A stretch of 12,889 nucleotides of DNA from Campylobacter concisus (GTDB taxonomy: Bacteria; Campylobacterota; Campylobacteria; Campylobacterales; Campylobacteraceae), in contig JAHADO010000016.1 in the NCBI GenBank assembly GCA_018375265.1, positions 1 through 12,889 on the forward strand, read 5' to 3'. The notes under the pieces are model-generated. The model did no database searches and was not told where the DNA came from. It was given only the letters and a program-made list of their open reading frames with translations. Below, one piece after another: positions 5,560 through 12,889 of the stretch. Both the position numbers and the translations under genes were made by a program. Every line of letters starts with the position of its first letter. The first letter of the stretch is position 1.

Positions 5560-7411
5560 TCTCGCTCATTTTTATGTATATATGTAAGATATCGATCGCT
5601 GCTGGCGTGATACCTGAAATTTCGCTCGCCGCAAAGAGCGTTGGAGGGGCAAATTTCTCAAGCTTTTCGACCACCTCGTTGCTAAGACCACTTATGCTTC
5701 TAAAGTCGAAATTTTCAGGGATTTTCACATCCATCATATCTTTCATTTTTTCGATCTGATTTTTTTGCTCGCTGATGTAGTGCTGATACTTGCACTCGGT
5801 TAAAATTTGGTCCATGCTCGCATCGTCTAAATTTACAAATCTCTCATCAAGCTTTCTTAGTTTCTCGGCCGTAAAGCTCTTTCTAGCTACGATCTTTTGA
5901 AGGCTCACGTTTTGGCTGATCGGCTCTTCATCAAGACTTGCCAAAAGCTCTAAATTTGCCTTGCTTGGCGTGATCTGAGTGCTGTTTAAAAACTCTAAAC
6001 CCTCTTTTAAATTTCTTCTTATATTTTCGATCTCATTAAAAGTCTCATCATCAAGAAGTCCAAGCTCATGACCATATCCGCCAAGCCTTAAAATGGCATT
6101 TTCCTCACGCAAAAGCAAGCGATACTCCGCCCTACTCGTAAACATCCTATATGGCTCTTTTGTCCCTTTTGTCACAAGGTCATCTATCAAAACGCCGATA
6201 TACGCCTCATCACGGCGCAAAACAAGAGGCTCTTTGTTATCCAGCGAAAGCGCTGCATTTATGCCAGCCATTAGCCCCTGAGCGCCAGCCTCCTCGTATC
6301 CTGTCGTACCGTTTATCTGCCCAGCCAAGTATAGCCCTTTTACTTTTTTGGTCTCTAAGCTATGTTTTAGCTGTGTTGGCTCGACGTAGTCGTACTCTAT
6401 GGCATATCCATGCCTTACGATTTTGGCGTTTTCAAAGCCCTTTACAGAGTGAAGCATCTGCACTTGCACCTCATAAGGCAGGCTCGTTGAAAAGCCGTTT
6501 ATGTAGTACTCAGTCGCTTCAAGGGTCTGAGGCTCGATGAAAAGGTGATGTCTGTCGCGGTCGCCAAAGCGGTTTATCTTATCCTCGATACTAGGGCAAT
6601 ATCTTGGTCCGATGCCTTCGATCTGGCCTGTAAAAAGTGGCGCTTTATCGAAATTTGAGCGGATTATCTCATGCGTGGTCTCGTTTGTATAGGCAATGTA
6701 GCATGGTAGCTGCGTTGGGGAGAAATTTTTAGTTCTAAAGCTAAACGCAACTGGCTTTGCATCGCCATCTTGCTTCTCTAAAATTTCAAAATTTATCGTT
6801 TTTGCATCGATCCTTGGGCATGTTCCAGTCTTTAGCCTGCCTAAATTTAGCCCAAGCTCCCTTAGGCTAGAGCTTAGATCCTTTGCGCTTAGCTCGCCCA
6901 CACGGCCAGCTTCAAGCTTGTTAAATCCAACGTGAATTAGCCCATTTAAAAATGTGCCAGTTGTAATTATCACTTTTTTTGCGTTATATGTGTTGTTTAG
7001 GTGGGTTTTAACACCTGTTACTTCGCCATTTTGGCTTAAAATTTCAGTAGCGATCTCTTGAGAAATTTCTAAATTTGGAGTGTTTAAAAGCAAATTTCTC
7101 ATATAAACTCTATATCTATCCATATCGATTTGAGCGCGGCTACCACGAACTGCTGGGCCTTTGCTCTCATTTAGTACGCGAAACTGGATACCAACAGCGT
7201 CAGTTGTAAGCCCCATCTGACCGCCAAGTGCGTCGATCTCTTTTACAAGATGCCCTTTTGCAAGGCCTCCGATGGCTGGATTACAGCTTGCAGCACCTAT
7301 TTGCTCAGCTAAGATAGTGATGAGTAGAGTTTTTTTGCCCATTCTAGCAGCCGCAAGACTTGCCTCAATGCCAGCATGTCCGCCGCCAACGACGATGATT
7401 TCATAATTCAT
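5549..7411 (-). CDS. mnmG: tRNA uridine-5-carboxymethylaminomethyl modification enzyme MnmG
   Basis: This 620-residue FAD protein works with MnmE to build the carboxymethylaminomethyl group on wobble U34 of several tRNAs, which keeps decoding accurate. The FAD-binding glycine motif GGGHAGIEA is at 9-17. SCNPAIGG with the conserved C43 follows, then [11 protein letters not shown] at 268-278 with C272, and the second signature [15 protein letters not shown] at 360-374. The helical C-terminal part (about 550-620) is the MnmE and tRNA-binding region. The length matches the family. The frame stays open for 65 codons upstream, but those residues are not conserved-looking, and AAGGA near 7423 places the start at ATG 7411, directly before the FAD motif. 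It is divergent from the aas-like gene across 172 bases. Confidence 0.96.
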   Translation of the reverse strand: MNYEIIVVGGGHAGIEASLAAARMGKKTLLITILAEQIGAASCNPAIGGLAKGHLVKEIDALGGQMGLTTDAVGIQFRVLNESKGPAVRGSRAQIDMDRYRVYMRNLLLNTPNLEISQEIATEILSQNGEVTGVKTHLNNTYNAKKVIITTGTFLNGLIHVGFNKLEAGRVGELSAKDLSSSLRELGLNLGRLKTGTCPRIDAKTINFEILEKQDGDAKPVAFSFRTKNFSPTQLPCYIAYTNETTHEIIRSNFDKAPLFTGQIEGIGPRYCPSIEDKINRFGDRDRHHLFIEPQTLEATEYYINGFSTSLPYEVQVQMLHSVKGFENAKIVRHGYAIEYDYVEPTQLKHSLETKKVKGLYLAGQINGTTGYEEAGAQGLMAGINAALSLDNKEPLVLRRDEAYIGVLIDDLVTKGTKEPYRMFTSRAEYRLLLREENAILRLGGYGHELGLLDDETFNEIENIRRNLKEGLEFLNSTQITPSKANLELLASLDEEPISQNVSLQKIVARKSFTAEKLRKLDERFVNLDDASMDQILTECKYQHYISEQKNQIEKMKDMMDVKIPENFDFRSISGLSNEVVEKLEKFAPPTLFAASEISGITPAAIDILHIYIKMSEKKA

Positions 7412-7442
7412 GATAAATTTTTCCTTGTTTTTTGATAGGCAG

Positions 7443-7448
7443 ATTTTA
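7443..7448 (-). promoter_or_regulatory. Putative mnmG promoter -10 box
   Basis: Read on the minus strand, TTTTTGA-TAAAAT lies 32 bases before ATG 7411, a T-run plus -10 arrangement like that of the petA promoter. The divergent aas-like gene must start from the same 172-base spacer; I see only weak candidates for it (TATTTT-like boxes near 7520-7540). Confidence 0.4.
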
Positions 7449-7583
7449 TCAAAAAGCATATAAAATTTAAATTTTTTCAAAGAAATTTCACCACAAAATT
7501 TATGGCTAGAGTTTTTTATTAATGATATTTTAAATATTTTACTGCTAGATTTACAAAATTTTAAATCCAAAAAGGCTTTATTC

Positions 7584-10500
7584 ATGAGGAATTTACTAAA
7601 AGTCACTGGCTTTTTGCCCTACCTTGCGATCGCATTTTTAAACGCAAGTGTCGATCTAGCACACAAAATCACTATCCAAAACGTCCTTTTAAAGACCTAC
7701 TCAGGCGACACGCTTTTCATCCTAACAGCCGTTATAAATGCGATGATCTTGCTTCCATTTATATTTTTATTTTCGCCTTCAAGCTTTATAAATGACAAAT
7801 TTGCAAAGACAAAGGTTATTAGAATTTGCGCCGTTTTTGGCGTTGTTATCAGCGTTGCGGTGCTTGTTAGCTACCTTTTGGGTGCCTTTGGCGTGGCATT
7901 TGCGCTCACGCTCATTTTAGCTGCTCAAAGTGCGATCTACTCGCCTGCAAAATATGGCATCATCAAAGCACTTGTCGGCACTGAGCGACTTGGCACAGCA
8001 AACGGCGTCATCCAAGCGCTTACCATCGTAGCGATACTTGTTAGCTCATTTTTGTTTTCATTTATATTTGAAAATTTATACATCCAAGGCGAAAACTCAG
8101 AAGAAATTTTAAAAAGCGTCTATCCTATCGGCATCTTTTTGGTTGTTTTTAGCGCACTTGAAGCATTTTTTGCCTACAAGCTACCTTATATCAGCGAAAC
8201 AAACGAACAAAGCAGAGAATTTGAGCTTAAAAGATACATCAGCCTTAGCTACTTAAGAGAGAATCTAAAAGAGGTAAGGTCAGATAAAAATATCTGGCTA
8301 AGCATCGCTGGTCTTAGCATATTTTGGGGAATTTCTCAGATCATCATCGCAGCCTTCCCAGCTCACTACAAGGCAGTTTTTAACGACGACAGCTCTCTAG
8401 CAGTGCAAGCCATCCTTGCAGTAAGCGCCATAGGCATCGCATTTGGCTCATACGTGGCTGGCTCTATGTCAAAGCTTCACATCGAGCTTGGCATCGTGCC
8501 GATGGGTGCCATTGGTATATTTTTCTCGCTTTTATTTTTCGCATTTGGCTCAAGCATCGGCGTAGTAAGCCTTAGCTCATTTGCATTTGGCTTTTTTGGA
8601 GGCATATTTATAGTGCCGCTAAATGCGATGATCCAGTACTTTGCCCCGCAAAAGAGCACCGGCAAGATAATGGCGGCAAACAACTTCTTGCAAAACATCT
8701 CAATGCTGTTATTTCTAGCCATTGGCATAGGCTTAGTATATTTTGAAATTTCAACCACCGGGCTTTTTGTCTTTACAGCGCTTGTTTGCTTGCTCGGCAG
8801 TTTTTACGCCATTTTGCAGCTTCCACACCTTTTTACAAGGCTACTTTTACTGCCATTTTTAAAGACAAAGTACCGCTTTTTCGTTGAGGGACTTCAAAAT
8901 TTACCGCAAAGTGGCGGCGCACTACTTCTTGGCAATCACATCAGCTGGATCGACTGGCTCGTGCTTCAAGCTGCAAGCCCAAGGGGCATAAGATTTGTCA
9001 TGTATAGAACGATCTATAACAAATGGTATCTAAAGCAAATTTTTAAATTTTTTAAAGTGATCCCAATAGGCGCAGGCGCTAGCAAAGAGTCAATCGAGTT
9101 AGTTAGAGAGTGCCTAAAAAATGGCGAAGTGGTCGCACTTTTCCCAGAGGGTCACATCAGCTACAACGGCCAGATAAATGAGTTTCAAAAGGGTTTTGAG
9201 CTTATCATAAGAGATCTAGAAGAAATTTGCATCGTGCCATTTTACCTTCGTGGCCTTTGGGGTTCGAGCTTTTCAAGAGCTAGTAAATTTTACAAAGACC
9301 TCACTTCTAAAAACGGCAGACGCGACATCATCGTCGCCTTTGGCAAGCCAATAACCACATTTATAAACGCTGCAAAGATGAAGCAAAAGGTGCTTGAGCT
9401 TAGCTTTTCATCGTGGGAGAGCTTCATCTCAAGGCAAAAACCACTAACAAGCGAATGGTTAAACAACGCAAAAGAAAATAAATTTAAAGAGTGCGTGAGC
9501 GACAGCACTGGGCTAAATTTAAGCAATTTGAAATTTATAACAGCCGTTTTAGTATTTATCAAAATTTTCAAACGCGAGCTAAAAGATGAGAAAAATATAG
9601 GCATCTTGCTACCTAGCTCAAGCATCGCAGCAATAGTAAATATGGCGCTTCTTGCCATGGGCAAAGTAAGCGTAAATTTAAACTACACACTAAATGAGAC
9701 CTCGCTAAATCACGCCCTAAGAAAGGCAAATATAAACACAGTTATCACCTCTAGCAAATTTCTTGAAAAGCTCGCACTTAAGGGATTTGATCTAAAAGAT
9801 GCGATGAGTGGCAAGGCTAAATTTGCAGAGGATCTCTCAGCCAGCGTCTCAAAAAAAGAGAAATTTTTAGCGCTTTTAACGGCATTTTTTGCCCCAACTT
9901 GGCTTATTAAGCTTTGCTATTTTAGGCCAGTGAGCTTAGAGGATACGGCCACCATTTTATTTAGTAGCGGTAGCGAGGGCGAGCCAAAAGGCATCGAGCT
10001 AAGCCACAAAAATTTACTTGCAAACATTAAGCAAATAAGCGAACTTCTAAATTTCAAAAAAGATGACGTGATCTTAAACTCACTCCCAGTATTTCACTCA
10101 TTTGGACTAACAGTCACCACGCTCATGCCACTTTGTGAGGGCATAAAAATGGTAAGCGTGCCCGACCCAACAGACGGAGCAACTATCGGCAAAATGGCTG
10201 CAAGACACAGCGCTAGCATCATCTTTGGCACCTCAACGTTCTTTAGGCTCTACACCAGAAACAAAAAGCTTCATCCGCTGATGTTTCAAAGTGCCAGAAT
10301 GGTCGTAGCTGGGGCTGAAAAGCTAAAACCTGAGATAAAAGACGAATTTAGGCTCAAATTTGGCATAGAGATTTATGAAGGATATGGCGCGACCGAAACT
10401 GCGCCGGTCGCTGCTGTAAATATGCCAAATATCCTAGAAAAAGAGAGCCTAAAAGAGCTTACATTTAATAGACCTGGCAGCGTTGGCATGCCTCTACCTG

Positions 10501-11036
10501 GCACCATCATCAAGATAATCGACCCAGAGACGCTCGAAGAGCTAGAAACTGGCACAGACGGCCTCATAGTGATCGGCGGCTCGCAGGTGATGAAGGGCTA
10601 TCTAAACGACGAAGCCAAAACAAGCGAAGTCATCACGCACATTGATGGCGTAAGGTACTATAAAACTGGCGATAAAGGCCACATCGATGAAAACGGCTTT
10701 GTGTTTATCGTCGATAGGTATTCGAGATTTGCCAAGATAGGCGGCGAGATGATAAGCCTTGGAAGTGTCGAAGAAGAGCTTGCAAAGGTACTTGGGGGCG
10801 ACGTTGTCTTTAGTAGCGCAAACGTACCAGATAGCAAAAAGGGCGAAGCGATCGCGCTTTTAGTAAAAAGTGGCACAGAGCCTGAAAATATCGAGCAAAT
10901 TTTAAAAGAGAGCAACTTAGCTCCGATAATGATGCCAAGCTATATATTTATCGTTGATGATATCCCAACGCTTGCAAGCGGCAAGGTTGATTTTAAGGGG
11001 GTAAAAGCTCTAGCGGTCTCACTTTTAGCGGAGTGA
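7584..11036 (+). CDS. aas: Three-part lysophospholipid flippase / acyltransferase / acyl-ACP synthetase
   Basis: This 1150-residue fusion corresponds to E. coli LplT plus Aas on one chain. Residues 1-415 are an MFS domain with about 12 helices, LplT-like, for flipping lysophospholipid across the inner membrane. Residues 425-620 are a PlsC-type acyltransferase with the HX4D motif H452-ISWI-D457 and FPEG at 520-523. Residues 640-1150 are an AMP-forming ligase: phosphate loop [10 protein letters not shown] (794-803), YGATET (934-939), YKTGD (1026-1030), and the C-terminal catalytic lysine K1134 in ASGKVD. All three active sites look intact. The expected role is to re-acylate imported lysophosphatidylethanolamine with acyl groups activated on ACP. 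ATG 7584 has AAAAAGG about eight bases upstream. It stands alone, divergent from mnmG. The symbol aas covers only the last two domains. Confidence 0.92.
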   Translation: MRNLLKVTGFLPYLAIAFLNASVDLAHKITIQNVLLKTYSGDTLFILTAVINAMILLPFIFLFSPSSFINDKFAKTKVIRICAVFGVVISVAVLVSYLLGAFGVAFALTLILAAQSAIYSPAKYGIIKALVGTERLGTANGVIQALTIVAILVSSFLFSFIFENLYIQGENSEEILKSVYPIGIFLVVFSALEAFFAYKLPYISETNEQSREFELKRYISLSYLRENLKEVRSDKNIWLSIAGLSIFWGISQIIIAAFPAHYKAVFNDDSSLAVQAILAVSAIGIAFGSYVAGSMSKLHIELGIVPMGAIGIFFSLLFFAFGSSIGVVSLSSFAFGFFGGIFIVPLNAMIQYFAPQKSTGKIMAANNFLQNISMLLFLAIGIGLVYFEISTTGLFVFTALVCLLGSFYAILQLPHLFTRLLLLPFLKTKYRFFVEGLQNLPQSGGALLLGNHISWIDWLVLQAASPRGIRFVMYRTIYNKWYLKQIFKFFKVIPIGAGASKESIELVRECLKNGEVVALFPEGHISYNGQINEFQKGFELIIRDLEEICIVPFYLRGLWGSSFSRASKFYKDLTSKNGRRDIIVAFGKPITTFINAAKMKQKVLELSFSSWESFISRQKPLTSEWLNNAKENKFKECVSDSTGLNLSNLKFITAVLVFIKIFKRELKDEKNIGILLPSSSIAAIVNMALLAMGKVSVNLNYTLNETSLNHALRKANINTVITSSKFLEKLALKGFDLKDAMSGKAKFAEDLSASVSKKEKFLALLTAFFAPTWLIKLCYFRPVSLEDTATILFSSGSEGEPKGIELSHKNLLANIKQISELLNFKKDDVILNSLPVFHSFGLTVTTLMPLCEGIKMVSVPDPTDGATIGKMAARHSASIIFGTSTFFRLYTRNKKLHPLMFQSARMVVAGAEKLKPEIKDEFRLKFGIEIYEGYGATETAPVAAVNMPNILEKESLKELTFNRPGSVGMPLPGTIIKIIDPETLEELETGTDGLIVIGGSQVMKGYLNDEAKTSEVITHIDGVRYYKTGDKGHIDENGFVFIVDRYSRFAKIGGEMISLGSVEEELAKVLGGDVVFSSANVPDSKKGEAIALLVKSGTEPENIEQILKESNLAPIMMPSYIFIVDDIPTLASGKVDFKGVKALAVSLLAE

Positions 11037-11056
11037 GCCGCCGCCCTTTTATTTTT
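11028..11056 (+). terminator. Weak terminator overlapping the end of the aas-like gene
   Basis: GCGG (11028-11031) can pair with CCGC (11038-11041) around the TGA stop codon, and TTTTATTTTT follows at 11047-11056. The stem is only four bp, so termination may be partial. The same T-run forms the upstream part of the next promoter. Confidence 0.35.
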
Positions 11057-11082
11057 GTGATAAAATAGCGCCAAAATATCAC
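11057..11082 (+). promoter_or_regulatory. Promoter of the binding-protein cluster with an overlapping dyad
   Basis: TTTTTGTGA-TAAAAT (-10 box at 11061-11066) fits the Campylobacter pattern of a T-run, a G and a -10 box. GTGATA (11057-11062) and TATCAC (11077-11082) form a perfect 6-bp dyad that covers the -10 box and the expected start near 11073, the place for a repressor operator. The regulator is unknown. The leader before ATG 11184 would be about 110 bases. Confidence 0.5.
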
Positions 11083-11086
11083 ATAG

Positions 11087-11144
11087 GTCGCAGTTGCGAC
11101 TGACATTTGCATAAATCTTAAATTTTTATCTTTTTTTTGCAAAT
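11087..11144 (+). promoter_or_regulatory. Leader hairpins before the binding-protein genes
   Basis: GTCGCA (11087-11092) and TGCGAC (11095-11100) form a compact GC-rich palindrome. Further on, ATTTGCA (11105-11111) is complementary to TGCAAAT (11138-11144), with a T8 run (11131-11138) just before the right arm. Both would lie in the 5' leader if transcription starts near 11073. They could influence termination or mRNA stability. No known riboswitch was recognised. Confidence 0.35.
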
Positions 11145-11183
11145 TCCGTTATTGATTTTATTTTTTCTATGAAGGAGTTTTGT

Positions 11184-11963
11184 ATGAAATTTTCTAGTGC
11201 TTTTAAATTTGGTGCGCTCTGCGTAGTTGGCTGTTTGCTCTCTTTAAATTCTGCCTTGGCAAATTCTTACGAGCAGATCAAAAAAGATGGCGTCATAAGG
11301 ATAGCAACAGAAGGCGTTTATTCGCCATTTTCATTTCACAATGAAAAAGATGAGCTAATGGGCTATGACGTGGAGATAGCAAGAGCCGTGGCTAAAAAAC
11401 TAGGCGTAAAACCAAAATTTATCGAAGCTTCATGGGATGCGATGCTTGCGGCATTTGACGCTGGCAAGGCGGACGTGGTGTTTAACCAAGTAAGCATAAC
11501 AGACGAGCGAAAGAAAAAGTATGACTACAGCGTGCCATATATGGTCTCTTACTCGGCCATCGTCGTGCATAAAGATAATAACGACATCAAAAGCTTTGCC
11601 GATCTAAAAGGCAAAAGAAGCGTGCATTCAGTAAATAGCATGTGGATACCAACCGTTGAAAAGTATGGCGCCAAGCTAGTTGTGGCTGATAGTTTGAGCT
11701 ATCAGATAAATTTGATCATCACAAAAAGAGCTGATGATACGATAGATGATGCGGTGATGTTTTATGACTACATCAAACAACACCCAAACGCCCCTATCAA
11801 GATCATCGAAGCTGGCGATGAGCCGATGTATACGGCTGCGATTGTTAAAAAAGGTAACAAAGAGCTACTAAATAAGATAAATATTGCCCTAAATGAGCTT
11901 AGCAAAGAAGGAGTTTTAAGCGAAATTTCGCTTAAATACTTCGGCAAAGACATTTCTAAATAA
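11184..11963 (+). CDS. Periplasmic amino-acid (cystine-type) binding protein, paralogue 1
   Basis: This 259-residue family 3 solute-binding protein (SBP_bac_3) captures an amino acid for an ABC importer. A signal peptide covers residues 1-26 with a likely cut after SALA. A lipobox-like VVGC17 is present but falls early in the hydrophobic stretch. The mature part opens with IRIATEGVYSPFSF and carries GYDVEIA, WDAMLAAFDAGKADVV and NQVSITDERKKKYD, where R109 is the expected carboxylate-binding Arg. The last block and the ending KYFGKDISK resemble E. coli FliY/TcyJ (NQVTISDERKKKYD, EKWFGADVTK), so cystine or a related amino acid is the best guess. ATG 11184 is preferred over the in-frame ATG 11169 because GAAGGAG (11171-11177) sits six bases before it and the signal peptide then begins properly. 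Paralogue 2 follows after nine bases. Confidence 0.9.
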   Translation: MKFSSAFKFGALCVVGCLLSLNSALANSYEQIKKDGVIRIATEGVYSPFSFHNEKDELMGYDVEIARAVAKKLGVKPKFIEASWDAMLAAFDAGKADVVFNQVSITDERKKKYDYSVPYMVSYSAIVVHKDNNDIKSFADLKGKRSVHSVNSMWIPTVEKYGAKLVVADSLSYQINLIITKRADDTIDDAVMFYDYIKQHPNAPIKIIEAGDEPMYTAAIVKKGNKELLNKINIALNELSKEGVLSEISLKYFGKDISK

Positions 11964-11972
11964 GGAGAATCA

Positions 11973-12725
11973 ATGAATTTTAAGCCCATTTTTGGCTTTA
12001 TCGCAGGTGCTTTTTTAGCTTTAAATTTAAATGCTTCAACTATCAAAAAAGGCGAGCTTATAGTTGCAACTGAAGGCACTTACTCACCTTACTCATTTTA
12101 TGACGAAAAGGGCGAGCTAGTAGGATACGACGTAGATATCGCAAAAGCTGTTGCAAAGAAGCTAAATTTAAAGATCGAGTTTCTAACAGCTCCATGGGAC
12201 GCGATGCTAGCCGCATTTGACGCTGGCAAAGCAGATGTTGTGTTTAACCAAGTTAGCATAAACGAAGATAGAAAGAAAAAGTATGACATGAGCGTGCCTT
12301 ACACCATGCCATATCCCGTAATAGTCGTGCATAAAGACAATAACGACATCAAAAGTTTTGCTGATCTAAAGGGCAAAAAAAGCGTGCACTCTGCAACTAG
12401 CAACTGGGCAGCGATAGCTGAGAAAAATGGCGCAACAGTGGTCGTAGCTGATGGCTTTAGCAAAGGCGTGGAGCTTATCATCTCAAAAAGAGCTGACGAT
12501 ACGATAAATGACAACGTCACATTTTTTGACTATATCAAACAGCGCCCAAATGCACCGCTAAAGATCGCATATACTAGCAACGAGCCGATGCCAACAGCTG
12601 CACTTCTTAAAAAAGGCAACACCGAGCTACTAGAAGCGATAAACAAAGCGCTTGATGAGCTAAAAGCCGAAGGCAAGATAAGCGAAATTTCGATGAAATA
12701 TTTTGGAAAAGATATTTCAAAATAA
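11973..12725 (+). CDS. Periplasmic amino-acid (cystine-type) binding protein, paralogue 2
   Basis: This 250-residue family 3 solute-binding protein is a close paralogue of its neighbour at 11184. The signal peptide covers about residues 1-21 (cut near LNA or NAS), with no lipobox. Shared identical blocks include AAFDAGKADVVFNQVS, VVHKDNNDIKSFADLKGK and the end KYFGKDISK. The expected ligand Arg is R100 (NEDRKKKYD). Differences cluster in the hinge and pocket region (HSATSNWAAIAEKNGA against HSVNSMWIPTVEKYGA) and near residue 200 (YTSNEPMPTAA against EAGDEPMYTAA), suggesting a related but different ligand range. AAGGAG lies five bases before the ATG, and the gap to the upstream gene is nine bases, so the two are certainly co-transcribed. 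Confidence 0.92.
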   Translation: MNFKPIFGFIAGAFLALNLNASTIKKGELIVATEGTYSPYSFYDEKGELVGYDVDIAKAVAKKLNLKIEFLTAPWDAMLAAFDAGKADVVFNQVSINEDRKKKYDMSVPYTMPYPVIVVHKDNNDIKSFADLKGKKSVHSATSNWAAIAEKNGATVVVADGFSKGVELIISKRADDTINDNVTFFDYIKQRPNAPLKIAYTSNEPMPTAALLKKGNTELLEAINKALDELKAEGKISEISMKYFGKDISK

Positions 12726-12734
12726 AGGATCAAA

Positions 12735-12889
12735 ATGAAATTTACAAATTTATTAAAAGTAGTAGCAGTGCTTGCAATGGCTCTAAATTTGCAAGCAAAA
12801 ACTATAAAAGATGGCGTGCTAACAGTAGCAACAGAAGGCACTTACACACCTTTTACATTTTATAATGACAAAAATGAGCTAGTGGGATA
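12735..12889 (+). CDS. Periplasmic amino-acid binding protein, paralogue 3 (cut by window end)
   Basis: The first 51 codons of a third family 3 binding protein are present; the gene runs off the window. The signal peptide is MKFTNLLKVVAVLAMALNLQ-A, with a cut before KTIKDG, and the mature start VATEGTYTPFTFYNDKNELVG lines up with paralogues 1 and 2. AAAGGA (12724-12729) overlaps the stop of paralogue 2, and the spacing is again nine bases. It is closer to paralogue 2 than to 1 at the mature start (TIK-G, ATEGTY). The permease and ATPase of the importer, if linked, would lie further right. Confidence 0.88.
   Translation, partial: MKFTNLLKVVAVLAMALNLQAKTIKDGVLTVATEGTYTPFTFYNDKNELVG

Noticed and set aside
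6151..6540. 129-codon open frame antisense to mnmG
   Set aside because: It is a low-complexity shadow of the mnmG reading frame with no ribosome site or recognisable domain.
7412..7606. N-terminal extension of MnmG by 65 codons
   Set aside because: The extra residues are Lys/Phe/Ser-rich translated spacer, the AAGGA site serves ATG 7411, and family members begin just before the FAD motif. It would also overlap the start of the divergent gene.
11169..11183. Upstream ATG for the first binding protein
   Set aside because: It overlaps the GAAGGAG ribosome site and puts MKEFC before an otherwise normal signal peptide. ATG 11184 fits better.
11184..11963. Lipoprotein reading of the first binding protein (VVGC at 14-17)
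   Set aside because: The hydrophobic stretch continues past C17 to a good signal peptidase I site after residue 26, and paralogues 2 and 3 have no lipobox. It is left open as a minor possibility.
12530..12841. 103-codon minus-strand frame resembling another at 11768-12079
   Set aside because: The two antisense frames look alike (both begin MPSVAT) only because the sense genes are paralogues. This is not a second conserved gene family.
1..12889. CRISPR array, tRNA, rRNA, insertion sequence or prophage
   Set aside because: No regularly spaced short repeats, cloverleaf with CCA-type end, rRNA blocks, transposase or integrase motifs were seen. The two 114-base repeats are too few and too far apart for CRISPR.

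Overview
The window is AT-rich and tightly packed. It looks like a chromosomal segment of a Campylobacter, possibly near C. concisus or C. curvus. The basis is the codon and base style (AAATTT-rich spacers, TATAAT or TAAAAT boxes behind T-runs), a campylobacterial Rieske/cytochrome b/di-haem cytochrome c operon, and an LplT-PlsC-AMP-ligase fusion of the kind I recall from this class. The species is inference from protein style only.

Layout. (1) 206-1623, plus strand: a membrane-anchored NAPE-PLD/UlaG-type metallo-beta-lactamase-fold hydrolase and, 44 bases on, a small helical protein of unknown function, probably one transcript. (2) 1624-2352: over 700 bases with no convincing gene. It holds two 114-base direct repeat copies (10 differences by eye, structure-forming, inverted-repeat ends). 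Between them lies a block of hairpins that includes a perfect 15-bp inverted repeat. (3) 5183-2382, minus strand: petA-petB-petC, the whole quinol:cytochrome c oxidoreductase (bc complex), from a clear promoter to a palindrome at the petC stop. (4) 5184-5535: a 350-base spacer with a perfect 15-bp AT hairpin followed by T9 on the minus strand, possibly the end of a small RNA. (5) 7411-5549, minus strand: mnmG, a tRNA wobble-uridine modification enzyme, its stop codon inside the terminator palindrome. (6) 7584-11036, plus strand, divergent from mnmG: an 1150-residue three-part protein joining a lysophospholipid flippase-like MFS domain, a PlsC acyltransferase and an acyl-ACP synthetase/AMP-binding domain. 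(7) 11184-12889, plus strand: at least three tandem paralogous periplasmic amino-acid (cystine-type) binding proteins, the last cut by the window edge.

The genes fall into independent housekeeping units: respiration (pet), translation fidelity (mnmG), phospholipid repair (aas fusion) and amino-acid uptake (binding proteins). The pet proteins agree with each other. The Rieske subunit lacks both hydrogen-bonding residues that raise its potential, and cytochrome b has b6-like histidine spacing. Both suit a menaquinol-oxidising complex feeding a di-haem cytochrome c.

I see no phage, insertion sequence, CRISPR array, tRNA or rRNA, and no obviously new multi-gene system. The least explained DNA is the repeat and hairpin region at about 1870-2265. 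Next are the possible small RNA at about 5392-5456 and the palindrome-rich leader before the binding-protein cluster.
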